NCBI GenBank assembly: GCA_965204245.1
Contig: CBDBED010000002.1
Span: 1-64,000 of the forward strand
Length of the DNA: 64,000 bases
Source: JAAXIE01 sp965204245
GTDB taxonomy: Bacteria; Chloroflexota; Dehalococcoidia; Lucifugimonadales; JAAXIE01
Direction: 5' to 3'
Of the stretch, positions 7,376 through 15,269 are shown piece by piece. The position numbers and the translations under genes are program-made. The notes under the pieces are model-generated. The model worked only from the letters and a program-made list of their open reading frames with translations, was not told the origin of the DNA and did no database searches. Numbering within the stretch: the first letter of the stretch is position 1; each line of letters begins with the position of its first letter.

Positions 7376-9745
7376 TCACGTGCCTTCCGCGTCTACATGT
7401 TCGCTGAAGGCAAGCGCGTCTTGGTCGTAGTCTCCGGCGTGCTCAGTCAGACGAATATCCGTGAGTCTGAGAGAAAATGGGAGACGTGAACAACCTTCGG
7501 GTTGAGTAAGTGCCAAACACGTCTGACTATACACATCCTCCAAGATCCGGGCGAAGGGCATAGTGCCGCTTATGTATCTCACATTTAATGGCTGGGCCGT
7601 TCCCTGACGAAGATACTCTCGCCCTGTGGAACAGATGTATCCAGAGCTCTCATTTAGCACATGATATTGGCCAATATTGGGGTTGCTTACACGTTCGCCG
7701 CCTCCGCGCAGTGGTTCAATCTCAAACAGACGGAACGGCACAGCTGATGTCTTATGGATTTCGACAAAGGAGATTGACGTTTCCCTCATGAGGCCTTCTT
7801 GGTGCAAGGTCGTGATCGCATCCTTCACGCCGGTCATTTCAGACTTGAACCATCGGCCATCTCGAATCATCATGACCTTCTCCACCATCTGACCGGTCCC
7901 CGACGAAGCCTCTTGTTTCAAGATATCAAGCAAGACCTTCCTTACATGGGCTTGAGTGAGTCGTTCCTTATCTCTGGAATAGGAGATCTCACTCCGTATA
8001 GGCGGCCCTGACTTGCCCAACAGGGTGAGGCAGGCACTATTGTTCTGTACATCCATGGCTATAGTGAGATCCGCATTCAAAGGAGAAGACAGCACGAAGG
8101 GCCATCGCTCGTTTGTAAGGAGGACCTTGTTGATAGCCACGTTCCGTAGGTAGCTAGTGAGTCTGTTTCTTTTCCGGGGTATTGGCACATATGCCGACCC
8201 GCTGCCGGTATTGTGATTAAGGCGGTAAGAGTCGCCGGGTACGTTGGTATGAATGATTGATACAAAAAGCTCCTGCTCTCGAAGTTTAGTCATCAACATC
8301 GATGCGAGTTGGTCGTGTTCGCCCTTGCTTCGGCCAACCTCATGAATCATCACAATACCGTATCCGGGCTCTAGGCTAGCTTGCTCTACAGCTCCGAGGA
8401 CAGCGCTTGCCTGTGCGGGAAATGTTCTCTCCCCACGGTCGTCATACTCTATGACGGTAGGAGAATAGGGGACTTCTTGATCGTACATCGCATTCACTTC
8501 GACCCTTAGATCGTCGACGAAAGCTGTGCCGTAGCTGTCAGCCACCGATTTAGGTACTATAAAGTACTGCCGATCCAGTGGCTTTTGCGAATAGGGTCCG
8601 ATTTGAGGGTCACGAAGCATCCTCATTCGTTCTTTGCCTAAATGCTCAAGGGTGACGTGCGAAGAACCTGGAGTCCTTTTGGTCGACAGGACAGCTCCGC
8701 GGCCAAACTCAATATCTGGCGAGTCGAATACTTTCTTCGGAACAGTAACGGCATCCGATGAAACGCGAACCTTCTGATTCGTCCTACTAGCGCCAACCAA
8801 GGAATCACTGACGAAACTCTTAATCAGGGAGCGACGTTTGTACGGCGTAAGCATGGTGTCGCGATGAAGTGGCCTAATTCGAAGGTCATCTGTTCCGAAT
8901 ACTGGATAGCAGAGAGCGGAGGCTGCGTGCCTTGTTTCGCCGCTTGGCTTTAGGTATCCAACAGCCGAGCTCTCGGGCGATAAATTTGCCACCTCTTGTG
9001 AAAACGGTCTGGGAGCATTGCTCATTATGAAATCGAAAAGCGATATTACGCCTGCATTATCGATTTTGAGCAGCTGCTCTTGAACTGACAGGCCCGAATA
9101 GATCGTTGGCCGTATCTCGTACCAGGCGAGGCCATAGCGATAAACACAGCGCTTGCCTTTGAGAGATGCGAAAGTGTCCGGAGTGAGTATGGCAGGAAAC
9201 GGATCATGAGACACATATTTGTGCGTGACATCCACACAGACGCCAAAGTTGGACTTCTCAGTATAAACCACGCGAATTGAGTAGCCTCGGTACACATCGA
9301 CCCCATCCCTAGTCAGGACTGGGGTCCTCTCGAACTGAGGGGATCCGCTGGAGGATTGCCAGTACCGGTTGTTATGATAAAACAATCCATTGATCATGAA
9401 CTGAAGAAATCTTAGGCAGATCTGTTCGGTGTCCCGCGTCGGATTCATATAATCGAGAGTAGTAACATCCGGGGTAGATTCGAAGTAAGCGGTTGTGTTG
9501 GACACTTGATACGGCGAAGGCGGATCCCCGCAGTCGACGGGGACAATGAGATACAGTTCACCGTCATCTTCAGTTACCGTGACTGGACTCTTCAGACGTA
9601 GACTGATATCTCGTTTAAGAATCTGAACGTTACGTTCGTAGTCTACTTGACTGCTAGTGAGTCCTTTAATCCGGTACCTGCGATATTGGCTTTCGAGCGC
9701 CGCTAAGTTAAGGAGTTGGAAAACGTTGGTCTCTATTTGACTCAT
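7376..9745 (-). CDS. Long prokaryotic Argonaute (PIWI-domain nuclease)
   Basis: 789 residues, the size of full-length pAgo with N, L1, PAZ-like, L2, MID and PIWI regions. The PIWI domain (about 555-775) is clear: TIAMDVQ (Asp565), a glutamate-finger candidate (Glu594, alternatively Glu586), MIRDGRW (Asp629), then VEIHKTSAVPFRLFEIE, NPNIGQYHVLN, CSTGREYLRQGTAQPL and LPFSLRLTDIRL (Asp763). Spacing of Asp565-Glu594-Asp629-Asp763 agrees with the DEDD tetrads of active bacterial Argonautes, so slicing activity is likely. The MID region (about 390-505, YFIVPKSV ... GIVMIHEVGRSKGEHDQLASML) lacks an obvious Y-K-Q-K pocket. A region at 150-225 could be PAZ. ATG start; second gene of a five-gene operon. 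Guide and target type cannot be told from sequence. Confidence 0.88.
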   Translation of the reverse strand: MSQIETNVFQLLNLAALESQYRRYRIKGLTSSQVDYERNVQILKRDISLRLKSPVTVTEDDGELYLIVPVDCGDPPSPYQVSNTTAYFESTPDVTTLDYMNPTRDTEQICLRFLQFMINGLFYHNNRYWQSSSGSPQFERTPVLTRDGVDVYRGYSIRVVYTEKSNFGVCVDVTHKYVSHDPFPAILTPDTFASLKGKRCVYRYGLAWYEIRPTIYSGLSVQEQLLKIDNAGVISLFDFIMSNAPRPFSQEVANLSPESSAVGYLKPSGETRHAASALCYPVFGTDDLRIRPLHRDTMLTPYKRRSLIKSFVSDSLVGASRTNQKVRVSSDAVTVPKKVFDSPDIEFGRGAVLSTKRTPGSSHVTLEHLGKERMRMLRDPQIGPYSQKPLDRQYFIVPKSVADSYGTAFVDDLRVEVNAMYDQEVPYSPTVIEYDDRGERTFPAQASAVLGAVEQASLEPGYGIVMIHEVGRSKGEHDQLASMLMTKLREQELFVSIIHTNVPGDSYRLNHNTGSGSAYVPIPRKRNRLTSYLRNVAINKVLLTNERWPFVLSSPLNADLTIAMDVQNNSACLTLLGKSGPPIRSEISYSRDKERLTQAHVRKVLLDILKQEASSGTGQMVEKVMMIRDGRWFKSEMTGVKDAITTLHQEGLMRETSISFVEIHKTSAVPFRLFEIEPLRGGGERVSNPNIGQYHVLNESSGYICSTGREYLRQGTAQPLNVRYISGTMPFARILEDVYSQTCLALTQPEGCSRLPFSLRLTDIRLTEHAGDYDQDALAFSEHVDAEGT

Positions 9746-9899
9746 ATGACATCCCCGTGATAGGCTGAGTCTCCAATAGCTTACCTGTATGGAAGATCCA
9801 ACAAAAGACTCGCATGATGCTAGGCTTGCCGACTCACCTATTGCTGATCGTCAGGAGAGGGCATTTTGAGTGTCGTACGAGCAGCCTACGGATCTATCC

Positions 9900-10271
9900 C
9901 TATGCCCCTCCATGTCGCTTCTTGGCTCGGGAGCGCAGGAATGAGAGGTAGTCAAGCAACTCGGCCTCCTCGGTTGGCGTGATTTCGCCTAACCGCTGAA
10001 ACACCGCTGAGGCGGACCGTGGCTCGGTGATCAACGTGGAAGGTGAAGGATAACCAGCTAGTTCCATCAGCGACTCATACGGGACACCGTAGAGACCAGC
10101 GAGTTTATAGAGGATGACTGGAGAGGGTTGTTTGACCTTTCCTGATTCCATTTGGCTCACAAAAGCGTTGGAAATACCTGACTTACTTTCCACTTCTCTA
10201 AGGGACAGGCCTTTAGCCTCACGCATAGCCCTGAGGTATTGACCTAATCTCGGTTGATCCTTAGCCTTCAT
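9900..10271 (-). CDS. XRE-family transcriptional regulator
   Basis: 123 residues: an N-terminal helix-turn-helix of the Cro/C1 type (about 9-73; LGQYLRAMREAKGLSLREVESKSGIS ... is interrupted here at the recognition helix NAFVSQMESG) and a C-terminal helical tail (EITPTEEAELLDYLSFLRSRAK) likely used for dimerisation. First gene of the minus-strand operon, 154 bases ahead of the Argonaute start. A perfect inverted repeat covers the -35 box of its own promoter, so it probably represses itself and the operon. Its ATG lies directly after the -10 box, suggesting a leaderless message. Control of a costly defence operon by an XRE repressor is a common arrangement. Confidence 0.85.
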   Translation of the reverse strand: MKAKDQPRLGQYLRAMREAKGLSLREVESKSGISNAFVSQMESGKVKQPSPVILYKLAGLYGVPYESLMELAGYPSPSTLITEPRSASAVFQRLGEITPTEEAELLDYLSFLRSRAKKRHGGA

Positions 10272-10277
10272 GCGCTT

Positions 10278-10306
10278 ACTCTAGCGAGTAATGCTTGAGA
10301 AGTCAA
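10278..10306 (-). promoter_or_regulatory. Sigma-70-like promoter of the XRE/Argonaute operon
   Basis: Read on the minus strand: TTGACT (10306-10301), a 17-base spacer, and TAGAGT (10283-10278), then only six bases to the ATG of the XRE gene at 10271. Transcription would start at or next to the ATG, giving a leaderless message. Confidence 0.6.
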
Positions 10307-10309
10307 GCA
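10292..10309. promoter_or_regulatory. Palindromic operator candidate for the XRE regulator
   Basis: TGCTTGA-gaag-TCAAGCA is a perfect 7-bp inverted repeat with a 4-bp spacer. It overlaps the -35 box of the operon promoter, the position expected for an autorepressor site. Confidence 0.65.
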
Positions 10310-11288
10310 CCACCCAAAACCATCGGGATCATTCAAGAACCAATCGGCCCCCATAAAGAAGGCGCTTCTAACTGAGCAGCAGACGTAGATGGAATACTTA
10401 GAGGGGCACGCAGTACGCTGACCCGGTTTATTCTTGGACGGAACGACCGCGAGGTTAAGGGGCCAGGATAGCTACTTGATGGACTCAGTGAGGCTACGCC
10501 CGGAAGCCGAGCGTACAGATTCTATCAATGACGGAGTGAACTTCGCATCTTCAAGCCTTCGAACGCTTCAGACAACCGATACTAGGACTCGAAAGCCGAT
10601 CTTGGGTACACGTAGAGGGCCTAGACTGTACAGCCGTGTCCGCTCAGTGGTGTGCGTGCGCCCCGTATCGGACACGTGCACTTGCAACTCTATCTCGGCC
10701 TTGACGGGCCTTCGACGCAGTACCCGATAACGGAAGACGGCGAACCGTAGGGAAGAGTCCCACGAAAGGCTGGCCCTGTCATGGATCGCCGTGAGTATCG
10801 GGTGCTGGGGCGCGTTAGCAGGAGCACCGATTAGGTTCCCACGCTGACCCGGTCGCAGTCATGCTGTCGCCGCGTTGACCGTGTTCGCCTCCACAGTTAG
10901 TGGGGATCGACATGTTTGTGTCGTAGTCCGGGACACGGCCAGCGTGTTCCTGTTGCCACTGGCATTGGAGAAGAGGTCACATTCGTCTCTTCGCGAGGCA
11001 CGATCTCGAACTGAGGAATTGTCGCCTCTCCCTGCCCAAATAGCTAGCGCAGGTTCCACCAATGTAGACGTGTGACATGGGTGTGTTATGCCCGACATCC
11101 AGAGAGGCACGTCGGTTCAGAAGACCGAAGGCCGGGTCCGCCGAACCCGGGACAGACAGTGGGGTGTCCCACTCTGACACCAAGCCCTTGACATCCCTCG
11201 AGTTGATAAGCCACGGTAGAGTAGCTGCTTCGAGACACTATCCGCTCCAGACAGCAAAGCATCCGACCTAGTTAGGAGGAACACGGCT
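10310..11288. other. Gene-poor stretch between regulator and integrase
   Basis: Nearly 1 kb with only short open frames of arginine/serine-rich, unnatural composition and no ribosome sites until AGGAGG just before the recombinase ATG. In an integrated element this is where attachment arm sites or excision-factor binding sites might sit, but none can be identified by eye. Confidence 0.4.
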
Positions 11289-12932
11289 ATGAACAATCCA
11301 TTAGATGGCACGCCAGCCGCGCTCTATGCCCGTGTGTCCAGTGACAAGCAGGATGTGGAGCTATCGGTGGCGGCACAGCTTCGCGCCCTTCGGAACTACG
11401 CCAAGTCGAATGGCTACTTGGTAATACGTGAGTACATAGACGAGGCTGAAAGCGGACGCATCGCGGACAGACCGCAATTTCGAAAGATGCTCGACGATGC
11501 GGGCCGTCCCGACGCTCCATTCAGGGAGATTCTCGTCTGGAAGTTCTCCCGATTCACCCGCAAGCGGGAGCACGCAGTCGCCTTCAAGTCCATGCTCCGG
11601 CGCCGAGGTATCAGGGTGACCTCCATCACGGAGCACGCCGATGACACACCCACGGGCAAGCTGATGGAGGCCATCATCGAGAGCGTGGACGAGTTCTACT
11701 CGGAGAATTTGGCCCAAGAGGTCATACGAGGGATGCGCGAGGCCGCCCTGCGCGGCTTCTGGGTGTCCACCAACGCCCCCTACGGCTACCGCAAAGTGTC
11801 GGTGCAGGATGGTAACAGGAAGCGCCCCAAGCTTGAGCCGGACCCGACAACCTTTGCTGTGGTCCGTCGCATCTTCCGCATGGCCGCCCATGGTAAGAGC
11901 GTCCTGGACATCGCCAAAGAGTTGAACGCCGAGGGCATTCCCACTTCCACCGGCAAGCTATGGCTCAAGACCAGCATTCACAAGATTCTCAACAACGAGG
12001 CCTACACCGGCACCCTGGTCTGGGGAACCAATGCCAAGGACAACGCCCCACCGGTGCGTGTCGAGGGTGCCTTCCCGCCAGTTGTGACACAGGACGAGTT
12101 CCAACGTGTTGGAATGTTGTTGCAGTCCAAGGCCCCCTCTCAGATCCATCCCAGGCGTGTCGCCAGTCCACACCTCCTCAGCGGAGTGGTCAAGTGTCGT
12201 CGATGCGGCAGCGCACTCAGTGCTCAGGAAGCAAAGGGAGGACGCTTCACCTACTACGTCTGTCAGACCTTGATGAAGCGTGGTAGTGGCACCTGCAAGA
12301 CGCCACGCCTTAACTCCAAGCGCTTCGAGAAGCTCATCATTGACCAACTCAGGGAGAACATCCTGACGGAAACCAACATCCGGGACCTGGTCAAGCTCAT
12401 TGACGAGGAGACGGACTCGTTCGTACAGGAGCAGCGTGAGAGACTTGGGGTCATAGAGGAAGAACTCGCGGACGTGCGTCGCAGACTGGACCGGCTGTTC
12501 AATCTCATCGAGACCAGCGACCTCGATATAGCGGACGCCACCTCACGTATCAGGGAGCACCGTGAGCGTCAGGAGAAGTTGGAGAGCACTGCGGAGGGGG
12601 CTCGAGCATCGCTCGCGGACCGCCGATTGATGCGAGACAGCGTTGAGACGATCACCGCCTTTGCCAAGGATATGGGCGACTTCCTGATGGAGAGCGAACT
12701 CACCGAGTCCAAGGCATTCATACGCTCTTTCGTGAAAGAGATATCGGTTGCCCCAGGCTCCGCCACTATCCACTACACAATACCTATGCCTGAGGGCAGC
12801 CCAATACCGGGGAAAGAGATGGAGAAGGTAGCTTTGGGGAAGCTGGTTCGGTCAACAGTACCCCGTGGTACCCCTGGAGGGACTCGAACCCCCGACGCGC
12901 GACTTAGGACGCCGCCGCTCTATCCTGGCTGA
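11289..12932 (+). CDS. Large serine recombinase (integrase)
   Basis: 547 residues from ATG 11289, preceded by AGGAGG at ideal spacing. Resolvase catalytic domain at 10-150: YARVSSDKQ with nucleophile Ser17, and WKFSRFTRKREHAVAFKSMLR-type arginines. Recombinase domain at about 165-290 (GYRKV ... IFRMAAHGKSVLDIAKELN). A zinc ribbon follows at about 305-345 (CRRCGSAL ... YYVCQ ... GSGTC), then a long coiled coil (about 375-450). Such proteins integrate phages and islands. The frame runs on into the adjacent tRNA-Arg gene, and the last ~20 codons are antisense to that tRNA, so the natural C-terminus may have been altered by integration. It sits between the tRNA 3' end and the Argonaute cargo, the classical island layout. 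Confidence 0.92.
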   Translation: MNNPLDGTPAALYARVSSDKQDVELSVAAQLRALRNYAKSNGYLVIREYIDEAESGRIADRPQFRKMLDDAGRPDAPFREILVWKFSRFTRKREHAVAFKSMLRRRGIRVTSITEHADDTPTGKLMEAIIESVDEFYSENLAQEVIRGMREAALRGFWVSTNAPYGYRKVSVQDGNRKRPKLEPDPTTFAVVRRIFRMAAHGKSVLDIAKELNAEGIPTSTGKLWLKTSIHKILNNEAYTGTLVWGTNAKDNAPPVRVEGAFPPVVTQDEFQRVGMLLQSKAPSQIHPRRVASPHLLSGVVKCRRCGSALSAQEAKGGRFTYYVCQTLMKRGSGTCKTPRLNSKRFEKLIIDQLRENILTETNIRDLVKLIDEETDSFVQEQRERLGVIEEELADVRRRLDRLFNLIETSDLDIADATSRIREHRERQEKLESTAEGARASLADRRLMRDSVETITAFAKDMGDFLMESELTESKAFIRSFVKEISVAPGSATIHYTIPMPEGSPIPGKEMEKVALGKLVRSTVPRGTPGGTRTPDARLRTPPLYPG

Positions 12933-12943
12933 GCTACAGGGGC
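12869..12943 (-). tRNA. tRNA-Arg(CCT)
   Basis: Cloverleaf read on the minus strand: acceptor GCCCCTG with CAGGGGT, D arm GCTC/GAGC, anticodon stem GCGGC/GTCGC with loop GTCCTAA giving anticodon CCT, T arm GGGGG-TTCGAGT-CCCTC, discriminator A. The first pair is G1:U72, which is unusual and lies at the 3' end facing the integrase, consistent with that end having been rebuilt by an inserted element. CCA is only partly encoded. Confidence 0.9.
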
Positions 12944-12947
12944 ATTT

Positions 12948-13023
12948 TGGTGGAGATAGGGGGGCTCGAACCCCCAACCTCGGCGATGCGAACGCCGTGC
13001 TCTCCCAGTTGAGCTATATCCCC
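12948..13023 (-). tRNA. tRNA-Ala(CGC)
   Basis: Minus-strand cloverleaf: acceptor GGGGATA with TATCTCC, containing the alanine identity pair G3:U70. Anticodon stem CGGCG/CGCCG with loop TTCGCAT gives CGC; T arm GGGGG-TTCGAGC-CCCCC; discriminator A and encoded CCA. Lies 4 bases from tRNA-Arg and is probably co-transcribed with it. Confidence 0.93.
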
Positions 13024-13155
13024 ACATGAACCGGCCACCAGAGAAGTCTGTTAAACCTTAAAAGCATCGTATTGCCGCCAACTCCGAGTGTCAAGCTGAC
13101 GACTCGCGCGGGAATAGCCTAGTATTTCACGCCTTTCATGTAGGCACAAACTGCC

Positions 13156-13773
13156 ATGGCTGAAGACATGACCGGGATAGTTCTGGCTGGCGGACATAGC
13201 ACTCGCATGGGCAGGGACAAGGCCCAAGTCGAGCTACAAGGCAAGTCCCTCCTGCAGCGAGTCTTGGAAGCGCTCTCGGCGGCGTGTACCGACCTGATTG
13301 TGGTCACGTCAGCGGAGGGTCTGCAAAGACAACAGAATCTCGCAGGAAGGGCGAGACTCGTTGCCGACATATCGCCGGAAAGGGGACCGCTGGGAGGCTT
13401 GCAGACCGGGCTACGGGAAGCCCGGCACGACTTGGCACTAGCGGTCGGTTGCGACTCGCCTTTTCTGCAGCCCGATCTCCTACGGCTAGTCGGCACGGCG
13501 GCCGTGGAAAAGGACGCAGCCCTTCCTGTCATCGGCGGAGTGCCTCAGACCCTGTTGGGGGCTTACTCACGCAACTGTCTGTCTGCGATAGACGGCCTGC
13601 TATCAGACGGCAACCCAGGATTACGGCACCTTCTCCCGCTGCTCGATGTTGCCTATCTGACAGAAAGCGAAGTCCTTGCAGCAGACCCCTGCCTGCTGTC
13701 CTTTTTCAACGTCAACAGCGAGGCAGACTTGCAGCGGGCCGCACAGCTGATGCGAGAGTCTGCTGCCCTATAG
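13156..13773 (+). CDS. mobA: Molybdenum cofactor guanylyltransferase
   Basis: 205 residues, the usual MobA length. The nucleotide-binding signature LAGGHSTRMGRDKA is at 10-23, followed by GPLGGL (about 77-82) and the metal-binding CDSPF (about 99-103), and ends with FFNVNSEADL typical of the family. The enzyme joins GMP to Mo-molybdopterin in the cytoplasm, making the dinucleotide cofactor. The window also encodes two xanthine-dehydrogenase-family hydroxylases; these normally use the cytosine dinucleotide or plain cofactor, so this gene may serve other molybdoenzymes. ATG at 13156; an ATG four codons later is also possible. Confidence 0.9.
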   Translation: MAEDMTGIVLAGGHSTRMGRDKAQVELQGKSLLQRVLEALSAACTDLIVVTSAEGLQRQQNLAGRARLVADISPERGPLGGLQTGLREARHDLALAVGCDSPFLQPDLLRLVGTAAVEKDAALPVIGGVPQTLLGAYSRNCLSAIDGLLSDGNPGLRHLLPLLDVAYLTESEVLAADPCLLSFFNVNSEADLQRAAQLMRESAAL

Positions 13774-13786
13774 GAACAGTGATGCC

Positions 13787-14113
13787 CTACTGCATCGCGG
13801 AGTAGGACGTAGGCCGCAGGATACGGCTCCTGATGCTGGAGACGATGGGGCCGTTTTCCTGTTCCGTCTGGGCCCGGATCCGCTGCCAGTCGGCATCTCC
13901 TTGGAAGCTGGTCCAGCACTTCTCCCGCGCTGCGAGGTTCTCGTAGCTCAGCATGTAGACGAGAACACCAGCGTCGCCTATCTCCTCAGTCCAGAAGCCC
14001 ACCACGCCCATGCCGTGCTTCTTGAACAAACCTGCGGTGTGCTCCTCAAATCGCTTGTTGAGGAAGGGGAGCTTGCCGGGGCAGGGCGTATACTCTCGAA
14101 GCTCATAGATCAT
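13787..14113 (-). CDS. NIPSNAP-family protein
   Basis: 108 residues beginning MIYELREYTPCPGKL, the hallmark start of NIPSNAP (dimeric ferredoxin-like fold) proteins, with the typical GFWTEEIGD ... LVYMLSYENLAAREKCW middle and FQGDADWQRIRAQTE. These small proteins are widespread in degradative gene clusters; their biochemical role is unclear. Single domain, cytosolic, converging with mobA and 27 bases from ruvB. Confidence 0.85.
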   Translation of the reverse strand: MIYELREYTPCPGKLPFLNKRFEEHTAGLFKKHGMGVVGFWTEEIGDAGVLVYMLSYENLAAREKCWTSFQGDADWQRIRAQTEQENGPIVSSIRSRILRPTSYSAMQ

Positions 14114-14140
14114 TGCGGTCCTCCCGTTTCAGTTTGACGC

Positions 14141-15169
14141 TCAGATTAGTCGCCCTTGGGGCGACGGGGCTTTCGCTTGGGGCGTCCTATCAAGGTGAGT
14201 ATAGGCCATGGGAGTGGCCACCCGCCCGCGCGGCGTCCTGTCCAGGAACCCCAGCTTGAGCAAATAAGGCTCGTAGACATCCATGATGGTGTCGGCTTCC
14301 TCTCCGATGGAGGCTGCCAACGTGTCCAAGCCCACTGGCCCGCCAGTGAACTTGTCGATGATGCTACCCAGCAGGCGGTGGTCCGTACGGTCCAGTCCCA
14401 GGGGGTCGACCTCCAATTTTTCCAAGGCTTCCTGGGCCATGTCGCCACTTATCACACCGTCACCAACAACCAAGGCATAGTCACGGCAGCGCTTGATGAG
14501 ACGATTGGCCACCCGGGGAGTGCCCCGTGAACGCAGGGCAACCTGCTCGATGGCAGGTTCTTCGATATCCACTTGGAGGATACGGGCGGACCGTTCGACT
14601 ATGAGGCCCATATCCTGAGGCTCATAGTAGTCGAGATGGTAGATGGAGCCGAACCGGTCACGCAGTGGGGCACTGACCATGGAAAAGCGGGTCGTGGCCC
14701 CGATCAGCGTGAAGGGATTGATGCGCAGGTTTACGTTGCTGGCCCCCAGCCCCTTGCCCATCATCCACGACAGGAAGAAGTCCTCCATGGCGGAGTAGAG
14801 TATCTCCTCCACCACCCGGCTGAGCCGGTGCACCTCATCTATGAACAGGACATCGCCGCGGTTCAGCCGGGTAAGGATTGCCGCCATGTCGCCGGGCCTC
14901 TCAATAGCCGGCCCCGAGGTGACCTTGATCTCCACATCCATCTCTTGGGCGATGATGAGAGCCAGAGTGGTCTTGCCCAAGCCTGGGGGGCCGTAGATGA
15001 TTACATGGTCAAGAGGTTCACCGCGTATGCGGGCGGCGCGCATGGCGATGCTGAGGTTTTCTTTGGCTGCTTCCTGCCCCACGAAATCGGCAAGGCGCTT
15101 GGGGCGCAATGACGAATCCAGACCAATGTCTTCAGGGGCGGAGGTTCCCGAAACGACACGTTGCGTCAA
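14141..15169 (-). CDS. ruvB: Holliday junction branch migration ATPase RuvB
   Basis: AAA+ motor of the RuvAB complex that drives branch migration in recombination repair. Visible: LRPKRLADFVGQ entry motif, Walker A GPPGLGKTT, Walker B FIDEVHRL, sensor 1 GATTR, the arginine-finger region LRDRFG, and the C-terminal winged-helix DNA-binding part (KLEVDPLGLDRTDHRLL ... GRVATPMAYTHL). The open frame extends to 15238, but the extra N-terminal residues are not RuvB-like. A TTG at 15169 gives the normal ~342 residues, although no strong ribosome site supports it. ruvA and ruvC are not adjacent. Confidence 0.93.
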   Translation of the reverse strand: MTQRVVSGTSAPEDIGLDSSLRPKRLADFVGQEAAKENLSIAMRAARIRGEPLDHVIIYGPPGLGKTTLALIIAQEMDVEIKVTSGPAIERPGDMAAILTRLNRGDVLFIDEVHRLSRVVEEILYSAMEDFFLSWMMGKGLGASNVNLRINPFTLIGATTRFSMVSAPLRDRFGSIYHLDYYEPQDMGLIVERSARILQVDIEEPAIEQVALRSRGTPRVANRLIKRCRDYALVVGDGVISGDMAQEALEKLEVDPLGLDRTDHRLLGSIIDKFTGGPVGLDTLAASIGEEADTIMDVYEPYLLKLGFLDRTPRGRVATPMAYTHLDRTPQAKAPSPQGRLI

Positions 15170-15269
15170 AACGGCATAGCTACAGGGGAGAAATTGGGGC
15201 CATTCTAGGGTCAGGCGTCGCGGCCCGTCAACGGGCAAGTGTCACTGGTCAGTCCGGTTATGCCTCTCT

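Noticed and set aside
7376..9745. PIWI-RE family instead of classical long Argonaute
   Set aside because: The RDGR and terminal Asp motifs and overall length fit catalytic long Argonautes; the Arg/Glu signature and helicase partner of PIWI-RE are not seen.
10434..10730. 98-codon open frame upstream of the integrase
   Set aside because: Arg/Ser/Thr-rich composition, no ribosome site, no family resemblance.
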